In this document: piece by piece, positions 8,175-16,637 of the stretch | Layout: the number at the start of each line of letters is the position of its first letter | How positions within the stretch are numbered: position 1 is the first letter of the stretch | Assembly (NCBI GenBank): GCA_964520865.1 | Contig: CAZFOY010000058.1 | Location: 1-19,427, forward strand | DNA from: CAVQCT01 sp964520865 | GTDB lineage: Bacteria > Zixibacteria > MSB-5A5 > GN15 > FEB-12 | Length of the DNA stretch: 19,427 bases | Direction of reading: 5' to 3' | Notes under the pieces: generated by a model | Database searches by the model: none | Told to the model about the DNA's origin: nothing | What the model saw: the letters and a program-made list of their open reading frames with translations, nothing else | Program-made: the position numbers and the translations under genes

Positions 8175-8810
8175 TTATCTCATAAACAGGTAAACTTTCT
8201 CGAATAGAGTCATGATCAACCCCGACAAAATCGGTACGGTTACGTTATCGTCGGTACCAAACGGGAACGCTTCGGCCAGGACGGCGACGACTGCACCCAC
8301 GAGTGCTACCGGTAAAATCAAGTCCGGAGCAACGATAGCCACCAACAGGGTCCCCACGAGGCAGGCCAAAGAACCTTCGATTGTCTTATTCCTGAAAAAC
8401 CGGTGGCGTCCGAATCTTCTTCCGATAATTGCTGCGAAAGAGTCTCCGACGATGATAAACGCAAGGGCCGCAATTGCAATCGGCTTGGCGAATAGAGCAA
8501 CCGTTAAACAGGTCGATGCAAGTATATATGTAGCACCGGTAAAGTCACCGTCGAGCTCATGTTGGCGAATAATAGAGCCGATGATTTTCCTGGCGAAGGA
8601 GTCCCAGAATCGCCAGCGGCGGAGCCGCGAGATATCGATGAAAATCACGAAAAGGGTGACCGGCACCATGATCGCCAGCATATGAAATTTGGTAAGACCG
8701 AGCAGATAATATCCGCCGGGGATAATCAGAGCCCCCATATGGGTCGCTTTGCGAACCAGTTCATTTGAAAAACTGATCTGATTATCAGGCTGGCTGCTTG
8801 TTGTCGTCAT
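8175..8810 (-). CDS. SEC59/DGK1/VTE5-like membrane lipid kinase
   Basis: Integral membrane protein of 211 residues with about six hydrophobic segments. It matches the dolichol kinase/diacylglycerol kinase (CTP)/phytol kinase group, related to CDP-diglyceride synthases. The family hallmarks are ELVRKATHM near the N-terminus (17-25), VGDSFAAIIGRRFGRH (121-136), NKTIEGS (141-147) and AEAFPFGTDDNVTVP (179-193). The family uses CTP to phosphorylate a lipid alcohol; the bacterial substrate is not known from sequence (polyprenol, diacylglycerol or a phytol-like alcohol are possible). The ATG at 8810 lies 26 bp inside the end of the foldase gene, with AAGGA close upstream, so the two are probably translationally coupled. 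No terminator is visible after its stop. Confidence 0.85.
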   Translation of the reverse strand: MTTTSSQPDNQISFSNELVRKATHMGALIIPGGYYLLGLTKFHMLAIMVPVTLFVIFIDISRLRRWRFWDSFARKIIGSIIRQHELDGDFTGATYILASTCLTVALFAKPIAIAALAFIIVGDSFAAIIGRRFGRHRFFRNKTIEGSLACLVGTLLVAIVAPDLILPVALVGAVVAVLAEAFPFGTDDNVTVPILSGLIMTLFEKVYLFMR

Positions 8811-10581
8811 TCTTCCTTGATTCGTGCCGCTCCGAAGCAGGTTTCAAAAAGACCGGATACAACTTGCCGCTGAACTGAACATGGTAGCGCTTGAAGATAT
8901 CGTCGCGGTAGGCGGCGAAGGTAGCCTCGCGGTGCTGCTTCTCAAGAACGTCCATGATCTTCGAACGAGCGTGCGGCAGATCCAGCGCCTGTTTCCGTTC
9001 AAGCACTTTGATTAGCTGATATCCGAATTGGGTCTTCACCGGATGCGACACTTCGCCGATCGGCGTCTTCAGCGCCGCTTCCCAGAATTCCGGCGAGACA
9101 TCGTTCGGCCCAATCGCTCCCAGATCGGCCAGGGCTTCGCGGACATCCTCATCTCCCGGATAATACTGCTTGGCTAATTCGAGAAAGTTGACGCCTGACT
9201 CGGCCTGATCCCTGATAAACTCTCCGAGGACGGAATCCTTCACCACGATCTGCTGGACCACCAGCGGCTTGTCGACCTGAAATTCCTGCTTGTGGGCTTC
9301 ATAATACGCTTCAATCAGACTATCCGAAGGCTTCCAGTCGGAATCGTACCGTCGCTTGTCAATCAGGAGACGTCGATATTTGTGCTCCAGCCCTTGCTTC
9401 ATGGCGATCATCGCCGGGATGGTATCAAGTCCACTGTCGATTCCGGACTCCGCCATGGCGAGACGCTGAGCCAGCCGAGTATACATTTGCTTCTTCATTT
9501 CCGGAGTCGTGTTGTCCAACCGGAATTTGCCACGCAAAGCCAGCTCAATCGAGCGTGCGTCGTTAGACTCAATTGTATCGCGATCGTTGACTATCGCCAG
9601 CCAGTCTCGCCCGTCGACCAGGAAGATATTAGTGTCAAGCAGGGCGTCGTTGAAACGCACCTTCATCAGGGCAAATATAGAGTCGGCCAGCGCCTTTCCG
9701 ATCTCGCTCGTCTTCTTGTTCGTCACGTACTGGAGTGCGGCCTGATAGTATAATGTGTCGAGCGGCTGGAGTCCGGCAGGCACGTATTTCTGACAATAGA
9801 TAATGTGCCAACCGTTCGAGTCATGGTAGGGCTGAGATATGTCGCCCGTGCGAAGGGCAAACGCTACCGAATCGAATGGATCCTTGTACTCGCCGCGGCC
9901 GGTCCAACCTACGAAGCCGCCCTGCGAACCCGTTGTCGTGTCGTGAGAGTATTCTCTGGCCGCCGCCGCAAACGAAGCTGAATCATGGATCTTGCTGCGA
10001 ATCTCGAATACGAGCTTCTTAGCCGCTTCGTCCAGCTGCTCCTTGGATAATCCGCGGTATTTCAAAGAATCGCGGGTAGCGGGAAGCGCTTTCGGAGAAA
10101 TAAGAATATGAAACAGGTTAAGGTGCTCCTTAACCGAAAAGATTTCCGGATGATCGTTGTAAAACTTCACCGTTTCGAGCGAGTCGACCTTGACCTTGTC
10201 GTAAACTTTTTCCTTCACGTAGGCCTTAAGTATTTCGTCGTAGTAGCGGCTCTTGAACATGCGGTATTGATCGTAATTATCCTTCAGCGAAACTTCCCGG
10301 GCGTCAAAGCCGGTCAGCGAGTCAACGACGATACTGTCGAGAAGTTGTCTGACAGTAGCGGTATCCACGATCCCGCCTCTTAAAGCGATATTACTATCGT
10401 GAAGATCCTGATACAACTGAGCCATCGTAAGATGATAGTCGTTGTCCGCGGACGCGACGACATAGTCGAATTTCTTCGCGTTCTTATCGCTAATGAAGGC
10501 GGGAGTACAGGCGGTTATCAAGAGTCCGAGAAATGCACAACTCAACAGAACGGCAAAACTTTTCCGATTCAACAATTTCAC
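8785..10581 (-). CDS. Lipoprotein with two parvulin-type peptidyl-prolyl isomerase domains
   Basis: Predicted periplasmic or outer-membrane-facing foldase of 598 residues. The N-terminus is a lipoprotein signal peptide with lipobox ITAC and C25 as lipidation site. A SurA/PrsA-like N-terminal helical region (about 45-150) precedes parvulin domain 1 (about 151-268, with FHILISPK, GGFVGWTGRGEY and NGWHIIYCQK). A long helical insert (about 275-430) leads to a more divergent parvulin domain 2 (about 436-530, with VVQQIVVKDS, LGAIGPNDVSPEF and FGYQLIKVLERK). The tail is basic/polar. It may chaperone outer-membrane or exported proteins. The outermost start is GTG at 10581, which shares a base with the only GGAG. 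A TTG two codons later (10575) has GGAG 5 nt upstream and may be the true start. The 3' end overlaps the lipid kinase gene. Confidence 0.88.
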   Translation of the reverse strand: MKLLNRKSFAVLLSCAFLGLLITACTPAFISDKNAKKFDYVVASADNDYHLTMAQLYQDLHDSNIALRGGIVDTATVRQLLDSIVVDSLTGFDAREVSLKDNYDQYRMFKSRYYDEILKAYVKEKVYDKVKVDSLETVKFYNDHPEIFSVKEHLNLFHILISPKALPATRDSLKYRGLSKEQLDEAAKKLVFEIRSKIHDSASFAAAAREYSHDTTTGSQGGFVGWTGRGEYKDPFDSVAFALRTGDISQPYHDSNGWHIIYCQKYVPAGLQPLDTLYYQAALQYVTNKKTSEIGKALADSIFALMKVRFNDALLDTNIFLVDGRDWLAIVNDRDTIESNDARSIELALRGKFRLDNTTPEMKKQMYTRLAQRLAMAESGIDSGLDTIPAMIAMKQGLEHKYRRLLIDKRRYDSDWKPSDSLIEAYYEAHKQEFQVDKPLVVQQIVVKDSVLGEFIRDQAESGVNFLELAKQYYPGDEDVREALADLGAIGPNDVSPEFWEAALKTPIGEVSHPVKTQFGYQLIKVLERKQALDLPHARSKIMDVLEKQHREATFAAYRDDIFKRYHVQFSGKLYPVFLKPASERHESRKNDDNKQPA

Positions 10582-10609
10582 TCCATTTGGCTTTATTTCA
10601 GGTTGTTAT

Positions 10610-10615
10610 ATTATA
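10610..10615 (-). promoter_or_regulatory. Predicted -10 element for the foldase gene
   Basis: A perfect TATAAT on the minus strand, about 29 nt upstream of the GTG. The -35 region is weak (TTGTTT is 14 nt away, CGCTTG 17 nt away). Confidence 0.4.
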
Positions 10616-10639
10616 CACCGAGCGAAGAAAAACAAGCGG

Positions 10640-10665
10640 AAAAAACGGCCGGCTGGAAGCGGGCC
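10640..10665 (-). terminator. Possible terminator after the PilS-like kinase gene
   Basis: Directly after the TGA at 10666, the minus strand has GGCC (10665-10662), an 11-nt loop, GGCC and G, then TTTTTT (10645-10640). The stem is only 4 bp, so it is weak, though the GC-rich segment plus U-tract and the new -10 element just beyond fit a transcription boundary. Confidence 0.35.
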
Positions 10666-12357
10666 TCAGGCGGTCGCATTGGCCCGTTCAGGATTGTGGC
10701 GGAATTTGCGCTGATCGAAAGTGCGGAATTCGATAAGAAAAGTGGTTCCCTCGCCCAGCTGGGTGTCAATGCTTATGTCAAGCTCAAGGGCAGAGCAAAT
10801 GCGATGAACGATTGAAAGTCCGAGACCGGTGCCCAGTTTCTTCGTCGAATAGAACGGCTGATATATTTTCTTGAGATTCTCGGCTGAGATGCCGGGACCG
10901 TCATCCTGTACGTACAGTTCTACCGTCCCTTTCACTTCGTTCACCACAACCCTGAACGTCAGGTTGCCTTCCTGCCCTTCGAGGGCCTCGCAAGCGTTGA
11001 CGGCAAGATTCAGAAGAAGCTGTTTGAGGAGTCCTTCGTCACCGACAACGTAGGCAAACGATTCGTCTGTCTCGACACTTATCCGAATATTCGGCCCATA
11101 CGCCGGATGGTGATAGAGAATCTCAAGCACCTCACTTATGAGATGGCAGATTTCGACCTTATTGTAAGAGGGGCGATCGATCCGAGCATAGGTGAGGAAT
11201 TCATTCAGGATGTTGGTCAGGCGGTCGGATTCCTTGACGATCAGAGTCATCAGACGTTCGTTTTCATTCGAGACCTGTTGCTCCCTCTTGAGCACTTCGA
11301 CCGAACCGGAAATTGCGGCCAGCGGGTTTCGAATCTCATGTGCTATGGAGGCCGACAATTCCCCCACGGCGGCGAGTCGATCGGCCGTGCGAACCTTGGC
11401 TTCAAGCTGTTTTGCCTCGGTCAGATCGGAGAAAATCGCGATAATTCCCCGCATCTCCCGATCCTCCTCGCGCAGAATCGAAGTCGACAGACCGAGCGGA
11501 AGTTTATTCCCCTGCAAATTTGTGATCTCCAGTTCTTTTCTCGGATGTTCCAGTCCCGCCACCAGACCGTCCCGAAGGCACTGGGCGAGGTTCGGCATTC
11601 GTTCGGCGAATACTTCGTCGCACGACATCCCTTTTACATCTTCCTCGTAGTAACCGAGGATCCGCTCGGCCGCCCGGTTGAAATAGATGATATATCCGCG
11701 GGCATCGACCGTGAGCAGTCCTGAATTAAGGTGTCGGAGAATGTCGTCCGTTTCCAGGCGGGCCCGACGAAGGGCCATCGACGTATCGGCCAGCTGCCGA
11801 TCGCGATCACGGAGCCGTTCCGCCAGAAACCCGGATATAAAGGCGACCAGGTAAAAAATGAGGATGTGCAGGAAGATTGAGTAAAAGACGCTGTCCTGGG
11901 CCGAAAAGATCGTGCGTAGGGCCCGGATCGAGAATTCTGAATCCCCCGGGGTACTCAACCCGCACCAGATGATGAAAGCATAGGCAATAGAGACCGCCGA
12001 GGCCAGCAACAAAGTGCCGATAAGCCGATACACCAGTGCGGCCGAAATTATCGTGAGGATAAACAGCACCGAGAACGGTGAGTTGATATTACCGGTCGAA
12101 TAGATAATGCTCGATTCAATGACCAGTTCAAAGAGGAACTGCAATCCGATACACGTGTAGGTTACCCGTCTCAAATTGTGCCTGCTGTCGGTGGATAGCA
12201 GGATGGTGAAGGCGAGCGTCCAGACGGAATACAGGATGAACTGAACCTGCATGAAGTGGGGATACTTCATCCAGAAAACCACCACTGAGAAAAGCAGAAT
12301 ATACTGCGCCAATCTCAGCGGCAGGAACCAACCCATTATTTTCGAAGGTTTATTCAT
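10666..12357 (-). CDS. pilS: PilS-like six-TM sensor histidine kinase with PAS domain
   Basis: Membrane sensor kinase of 563 residues. Six hydrophobic segments occupy about residues 11-175, the topology of PilS, which senses pilin in the membrane. A PAS domain follows (about 203-315, with GYIIYFNRAAERILGY), then HisKA with phospho-acceptor H340 in SIAHEIRNPLAAISG, and HATPase_c with N-box N450/N454 (LLNLAVNACEAL), G1 DDGPGIS (485-491), F-box PFYSTK (501-506) and G2 GTGLGLS (509-515). I chose the ATG at 12357; a GTG at 12405 would add 16 residues encoded by a strong inverted repeat that looks non-coding. Neither has a good ribosome binding site. It sits directly after pilC, supporting a pilus role. 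No response regulator lies in the window. The pilS name rests on topology and context. Confidence 0.85.
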   Translation of the reverse strand: MNKPSKIMGWFLPLRLAQYILLFSVVVFWMKYPHFMQVQFILYSVWTLAFTILLSTDSRHNLRRVTYTCIGLQFLFELVIESSIIYSTGNINSPFSVLFILTIISAALVYRLIGTLLLASAVSIAYAFIIWCGLSTPGDSEFSIRALRTIFSAQDSVFYSIFLHILIFYLVAFISGFLAERLRDRDRQLADTSMALRRARLETDDILRHLNSGLLTVDARGYIIYFNRAAERILGYYEEDVKGMSCDEVFAERMPNLAQCLRDGLVAGLEHPRKELEITNLQGNKLPLGLSTSILREEDREMRGIIAIFSDLTEAKQLEAKVRTADRLAAVGELSASIAHEIRNPLAAISGSVEVLKREQQVSNENERLMTLIVKESDRLTNILNEFLTYARIDRPSYNKVEICHLISEVLEILYHHPAYGPNIRISVETDESFAYVVGDEGLLKQLLLNLAVNACEALEGQEGNLTFRVVVNEVKGTVELYVQDDGPGISAENLKKIYQPFYSTKKLGTGLGLSIVHRICSALELDISIDTQLGEGTTFLIEFRTFDQRKFRHNPERANATA

Positions 12358-12368
12358 GGGTATAAACG

Positions 12369-12395
12369 ACAACGGCGCACTATTGGCGCCGTTGT
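12369..12395. repeat. Perfect 10-bp hairpin between pilC and the PilS-like kinase
   Basis: ACAACGGCGC (12369-12378) pairs with GCGCCGTTGT (12386-12395) around a 7-nt loop. No U-tract follows on either strand. It lies 11 nt before the kinase ATG, so it may partly stop transcription, protect the upstream mRNA end or influence translation. Confidence 0.75.
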
Positions 12396-12422
12396 ACAAA
12401 GTCACTTATGCCAGTCTTGTCC

Positions 12423-13619
12423 TTAAATCTTGCCGATAATGTCGAACATCGGCAGATACATAGCTATCAGGATGCCACCAATCACGACACCCATAAAGAC
12501 GATAATGATCGGCTCGATTACCGAAGTCAGCGCGGTGACCGCTTCGTCCACTTCTTCATCGTAGAAATCGGCAATCTTGTTGAGCATTTCGTCCAGACCA
12601 CCCGTCTTTTCACCAACCGCGATCATCTGCGTAACCATGGGTGGAAACACGCCGGTTTCTTTTAGCGGACCCGTAATCGTGTCACCCTCGGCGATTGATA
12701 CTACCGACTTGTTGATAGCGTTGGCCACCACCACGTTTCCGGCTGTCTTTGCCGTAATCTCGAGCGCCTCCAGAATCGATACACCTGAGGCCAGCAGCGT
12801 GCCGAGCGTGCGCGTGAACCGGGCGATACTCGATTTTCTCACGAGCGTCCCCAATACCGGAGCTTTGAGCAGCATCTTGTCGACCTGCAGCGCACCTCCG
12901 GGTGTTCGTTTCCACCAGGCAAAGAACGCAAAGAACCCTACCGCACCAAAGATGATGTAAAGGAAGTTTGCTTTGAGAAAGTTCGATATACCGAGCACAA
13001 CCTGCGTAGGCTTCGGGAGATCGGCGTGCAGTCCGCCGAACATCTTTGCAAATACCGGTACGATGAACGCGAGCATAGCGATCGTTACACCGGTTGCCAC
13101 CACGACGATAACGGCCGGGTAAACCATCGCACCTTTTACTTTCCGAATGAGTCGATCGGCCTTTTCACGATAGACCGCCAGCCGGTTGAGAATGGCGTCG
13201 AGGGCGCCGCCGACTTCACCGGCTTCGACCATGTTGGTATACAGCTGATCGAAGATTTTGGGATGTCGTGCCAGAGCCTCCGACAGAGTGGCTCCTCCCT
13301 GCACTCCTTCTTTCACCTGGTTCACGATTTTGGCCAGTTCCTTATTTTCCATCTGGGTGGACAGAATGTCAAGGCACTGAACCATCGGCAAGCCCGCCCC
13401 GATCATGGTGGCGAACTGGCGGGTGAACCGGGAAACATCGACCTTCGGAATACCGGTTCCGAACTTGATAGTGATATCGGGAGCTTTCTTGGAGATCGAT
13501 GTGACGATGATTCTGTTTTGTCTGAGTACCCGCTCCAGGTCGGTCCGACTGTTAGCCTTCAACGAGCCCTGAACAGCGGCTCCGGCGAGGGTCTTTCCCT
13601 TATATTCAAATACTGGCAC
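12423..13619 (-). CDS. pilC: Type IV pilus inner-membrane platform protein
   Basis: Platform protein on which PilB and PilT act to add or remove pilins. It has 398 residues with the N-terminal small domain FEYKGKTLAGAAVQGSL and two T2SS-F domains (about 65-188 and 265-390), each with the family's cytoplasmic helical bundle ending in a membrane helix. Membrane segments lie at about 167-191, 214-235 and 370-390. Motif-like stretches include FTRQFATMIGAGLPM (65-79) and its repeat FTRTLGTLLASGVS (268-281), and VEAGEVGGALD / VGEKTGGLDE. The start is a GTG at 13619 with AAAGGA 7 nt upstream. It begins 25 nt after the pilT stop in the order pilB-pilT-pilC, and is followed by a hairpin and the PilS-like kinase. 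Confidence 0.96.
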   Translation of the reverse strand: MPVFEYKGKTLAGAAVQGSLKANSRTDLERVLRQNRIIVTSISKKAPDITIKFGTGIPKVDVSRFTRQFATMIGAGLPMVQCLDILSTQMENKELAKIVNQVKEGVQGGATLSEALARHPKIFDQLYTNMVEAGEVGGALDAILNRLAVYREKADRLIRKVKGAMVYPAVIVVVATGVTIAMLAFIVPVFAKMFGGLHADLPKPTQVVLGISNFLKANFLYIIFGAVGFFAFFAWWKRTPGGALQVDKMLLKAPVLGTLVRKSSIARFTRTLGTLLASGVSILEALEITAKTAGNVVVANAINKSVVSIAEGDTITGPLKETGVFPPMVTQMIAVGEKTGGLDEMLNKIADFYDEEVDEAVTALTSVIEPIIIVFMGVVIGGILIAMYLPMFDIIGKI

Positions 13620-13644
13620 GGCTTATTCCTTTCGTCACAATTTC

Positions 13645-14721
13645 CTAAGCGTAAGAAGGCGACTTCTGCTTCGAGAGCATCTCGCCCAATTCCTGAGGGT
13701 TATTGCTATAATTCATCGCATCATGAATCGTGATTTTGCCTCCGAGATATAACTCCGAGAGGGTCTGATTCATCGTCTTCATACCGAACTTCTGGCCCGA
13801 TTGAATCATCGAGTAGATCTGGTGCACCTTGTCGTCACGAACGAGTGCGCGAATCGCGGGGGTAACGACCAGAACCTCGAGCGCCAGCACGCGACCGCCG
13901 CCCACTTTAGGGATCAGCGATTGAGATACGATCGCCTGAAGTGAGAAGGAAAGCGAGACTCTCACCTGCTCCTGCTGATTTGTCGGGAAGGCGTCCACGA
14001 TTCGGTTGATCGATTCCGCCGCCGAGTTCGTGTGCAGGGTGGCGAAAGCAAGGTGACCGGTCTCCGATATCGACAAGGCCGCTTCGATTGTTTCGAGGTC
14101 GCGCATTTCTCCGACCAACACGACGTCCGGATCTTCACGCAGCGCATACTTGAGGGCCGCCGCGAAGGAATTGGTATCGGAGAAAACTTCCCGCTGGTTC
14201 ACAAGGGCAGTCTGATGTCGGTGCAGATATTCGATCGGATCTTCCACCGTAATGATATGTACCGGCCGCTCCTTGTTGATCTTATCGATGATCGCGGCAA
14301 GCGTTGTCGATTTACCTGAACCGGTCGGTCCGGTCACCAGCACCAATCCACGAGGGAGCTTGGCAAAATCGGCGACAACTTTCGGCAGACCGAGTTCTTC
14401 GAAAGTCTTCACTTTGTACGGAATCTGACGTAGCGCCACCGCTACATTGCCGCGCTGCATAAACATGTTGCAGCGAAAACGACTCATCGATTCGATACCG
14501 AAGGAGAAGTCGAGTTCGGAGTTCTGTTCGAATTTGAGTTTCTGCTTTTCGTTAAGCATCGAATAGGAAAGCTTCTTGGTCTGTTCGCTGGTCAGCAAAT
14601 CGTAATTCAGTCTTTGCAGTTTGCCATCGACCCGGACAACAGGCGGAGAACCAACCGTTAGGTGCAAATCCGAAGCATTCATCTTCACCATCTGCTCCAG
14701 CAATTCACGAAGAGAAATCAT
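13645..14721 (-). CDS. pilT: Type IV pilus retraction ATPase
   Basis: Cytoplasmic hexameric ATPase that powers pilus retraction and thus twitching. It has 358 residues. The N-terminal PAS-like domain carries the PilT signature NASDLHLTVGSPPVVRVDG (15-33). Walker A is GPTGSGKST (131-139), the Asp box ITVEDPIEYLH, Walker B DVVLVGEMRD with E205, and the His box TGHLAFATLHTNSA with H230. The ending GGKITIHDAMNYSNNPQEL is typical of PilT, distinguishing it from PilB, as does the lack of the zinc-binding Cys motif. AGGGAG stands 6 nt before the ATG. A 158-base gap separates it from pilB, while pilC follows closely. This gap may hold a separate regulatory point for pilT/pilC. Confidence 0.97.
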   Translation of the reverse strand: MISLRELLEQMVKMNASDLHLTVGSPPVVRVDGKLQRLNYDLLTSEQTKKLSYSMLNEKQKLKFEQNSELDFSFGIESMSRFRCNMFMQRGNVAVALRQIPYKVKTFEELGLPKVVADFAKLPRGLVLVTGPTGSGKSTTLAAIIDKINKERPVHIITVEDPIEYLHRHQTALVNQREVFSDTNSFAAALKYALREDPDVVLVGEMRDLETIEAALSISETGHLAFATLHTNSAAESINRIVDAFPTNQQEQVRVSLSFSLQAIVSQSLIPKVGGGRVLALEVLVVTPAIRALVRDDKVHQIYSMIQSGQKFGMKTMNQTLSELYLGGKITIHDAMNYSNNPQELGEMLSKQKSPSYA

Positions 14722-14781
14722 GAAAAACTCCCTATTTCACAGAGATTACTTCATCAAACCTTGAAGACTACCTATGCTGAT

Positions 14782-14830
14782 ATTATCGGATAATCGGGCC
14801 GTTTCTTGACCGGATTCTGCACAAATCCGG
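14782..14830. repeat. Two inverted repeats in the pilB-pilT gap
   Basis: ATTATC-G-GATAAT (14782-14794) is a near-perfect 13-bp palindrome. CCGGATT (14810-14816) and AATCCGG (14824-14830) form a 7-bp hairpin with a 7-nt loop. Neither has a U-tract. They suggest an operator and/or an RNA processing site setting pilTC apart from pilB; I could not find a convincing promoter here. Confidence 0.45.
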
Positions 14831-14879
14831 CTGGTAAGCCGTTGAATTACAAGAGATTTATTTGAGGGAAGGGGACCGA

Positions 14880-16580
14880 TCAGGTGTTGGCCGAAGTGGT
14901 CGCAAAAACTTCGTCTATCGAAACAACTCCCTGCTTCATTTTATCCACGGCGCACATCCGAAGGCTGTACATTCCCTGCTCAAGGGCAACCTTACGGATC
15001 TCGGTGTCAGTCGCCTTGCTCAGGATGAGCTGCTCGATCTCGGCGGTAATCGGCATGACTTCGTAAATGCCGGTACGCCCGGCCTTGCCCGTTTCGTTGC
15101 ACTCGGCGCAACCACGTCCTTCGAACGCTCGGATATTCCGAAGCAGCTCTTTCGGGACGCCGAGGCCGTCAACCTGTTCCTGCGTCAGGTTTATCTCCTG
15201 CTTGCAGCTCTGACAGATTTTGCGCATCATACGCTGAGCCATGATCAGCTTGGTCGCCGAAGCGACCAGATAGAAAGGCACGCCCATGTCGATAAGTCGG
15301 TTGATCGACGACGGTGCATCGTTGGTGTGGAGGGTCGAAAAGACAAGGTGACCGGTGAGCGCGGCACGGATCGCAATTTCTGCCGTCTCGCCGTCACGAA
15401 TCTCACCGACCATGATGATGTCGGGGTCCTGACGAAGGAAGGATCTGAGAGCGGCTGCGAAAGTCATACCGATCTCGGACTTCACCGCCACCTGGTTGAT
15501 ACCGTCGAAGTTGAACTCGACCGGATCCTCGGCCGTCATGATATTTACGTCGATAGTGTTGATCTGCTTCAACGCCGAATAGAGCGTCGTCGTCTTACCG
15601 GAACCGGTAGGTCCCGTCACAAGGATGATTCCGAACGGCAAGTGGATTTTGTCGTTGAATTTGCTCAGGTCTTCTTCGCGAAAGCCCAGCTTGGTCATAT
15701 CGACCATCAGGGCCATCGGATCCAAAATACGCATAACCACCTTCTCGCCGAAGATGGTGGGCAGAACCGATACACGAAGGTCGACCGTTCGGCCCGCGAT
15801 TTTGATTTTGATACGTCCGTCTTGAGGAAGTCTTCTCTCGGAAATATCCAGTTCGGCCATAATCTTGATACGGGAGACAATGGCCGCGCGATATTTGAAC
15901 GGCAGTGGAGCCATCTCCCTCAGGTCGCCGTCGATTCTGTACCGCACGCGGATCCGCTTCTCGTACATTTCGAAGTGAATATCCGACGCACCCATCCTGA
16001 TGGCGTCGCCGATAATCGAGTCGACCAGCTTGACGAGCGGCTTGTCCTGGATCTGGGACATCAGATCCGATTCGCTGGGTCCCTCCTCGGCCGAAACAAC
16101 CTCGAGATCCGGATCACCTTCAAGCCCTTTCACGATCTCGGACAGACCGCCTGAATCTTTGTAATACCCCTCGATCGCCTTTTCGATAGCCTTTTCCGGG
16201 GAGATTACCGGCTGTACCGTACATCCGGTTATGAACTTGATTGCGTCGAGAACGTAAATGTTATTCGGATCGCTGATCGCGACGAGCAGCGTCTTGTTGA
16301 GTTTGGATACGGCGATGACTTTGAATTTACGGGCGATATCGAGTGGTATGAGCTGGACAATCTCGGGATTGAGCTCGACATCGCTGAGACGAAGGGCCCC
16401 GATTTTGAGATGCTTGCCTATAAATTTTGCAATATCATCTTCCGACTCCACGGCGCCCATGTTCACCAGTGCAGTTTCGAATTTCTCTTTCTTTTCTTTG
16501 GCCTGCGCGAGCGCCTTCTCCGCCTGTTCAGGCGTGATCTTGCCCGCTTTGACCAACATGGCACCTAATTCAGCTGACAT
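14880..16580 (-). CDS. pilB: Type IV pilus extension (assembly) ATPase
   Basis: Cytoplasmic ATPase that drives pilus polymerisation. It has 566 residues. The N-terminal T2SSE_N/MshEN-like domain is at about 1-140 (ELGAMLVKAGKITPEQAEKAL). The Arg expected in the c-di-GMP-binding form of the motif is Glu here, so ligand binding is doubtful. The catalytic core has Walker A GPTGSGKTT (323-331), Asp box TAEDPVEF, Walker B DIIMVGEIRD with E393, and His box H411/H418. A zinc-binding Cys pair set is present (C456/C459 and C491/C494), as in PilB/GspE and not PilT. The ATG at 16580 gives the correct family N-terminus but has no Shine-Dalgarno. It lies 57 nt downstream of the mglB stop, so it is probably part of the same transcript. 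Confidence 0.97.
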   Translation of the reverse strand: MSAELGAMLVKAGKITPEQAEKALAQAKEKKEKFETALVNMGAVESEDDIAKFIGKHLKIGALRLSDVELNPEIVQLIPLDIARKFKVIAVSKLNKTLLVAISDPNNIYVLDAIKFITGCTVQPVISPEKAIEKAIEGYYKDSGGLSEIVKGLEGDPDLEVVSAEEGPSESDLMSQIQDKPLVKLVDSIIGDAIRMGASDIHFEMYEKRIRVRYRIDGDLREMAPLPFKYRAAIVSRIKIMAELDISERRLPQDGRIKIKIAGRTVDLRVSVLPTIFGEKVVMRILDPMALMVDMTKLGFREEDLSKFNDKIHLPFGIILVTGPTGSGKTTTLYSALKQINTIDVNIMTAEDPVEFNFDGINQVAVKSEIGMTFAAALRSFLRQDPDIIMVGEIRDGETAEIAIRAALTGHLVFSTLHTNDAPSSINRLIDMGVPFYLVASATKLIMAQRMMRKICQSCKQEINLTQEQVDGLGVPKELLRNIRAFEGRGCAECNETGKAGRTGIYEVMPITAEIEQLILSKATDTEIRKVALEQGMYSLRMCAVDKMKQGVVSIDEVFATTSANT

Positions 16581-16637
16581 ATCGCAAATACTTTAAGAAA
16601 GCGTGGTTCGGGTATTCGTGTTTACGCGTCGGACAAC

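Noticed and set aside
12358..12405. N-terminal extension of the PilS-like kinase from a GTG at 12405
   Set aside because: The added 16 codons are mostly one perfect hairpin, and the family N-terminus begins just before the first membrane helix; kept only as an alternative start.
13026..13733. A 235-codon plus-strand ORF across the pilT-pilC boundary
   Set aside because: It is antisense to two well-supported genes, and its translation is His/Gly/Asp-rich shadow composition.
14862..16154. A 430-codon plus-strand ORF antisense to pilB
   Set aside because: The opposite strand encodes a full PilB with all catalytic motifs; the antisense translation is His/Arg/Asp-rich without any domain, typical of a shadow frame.
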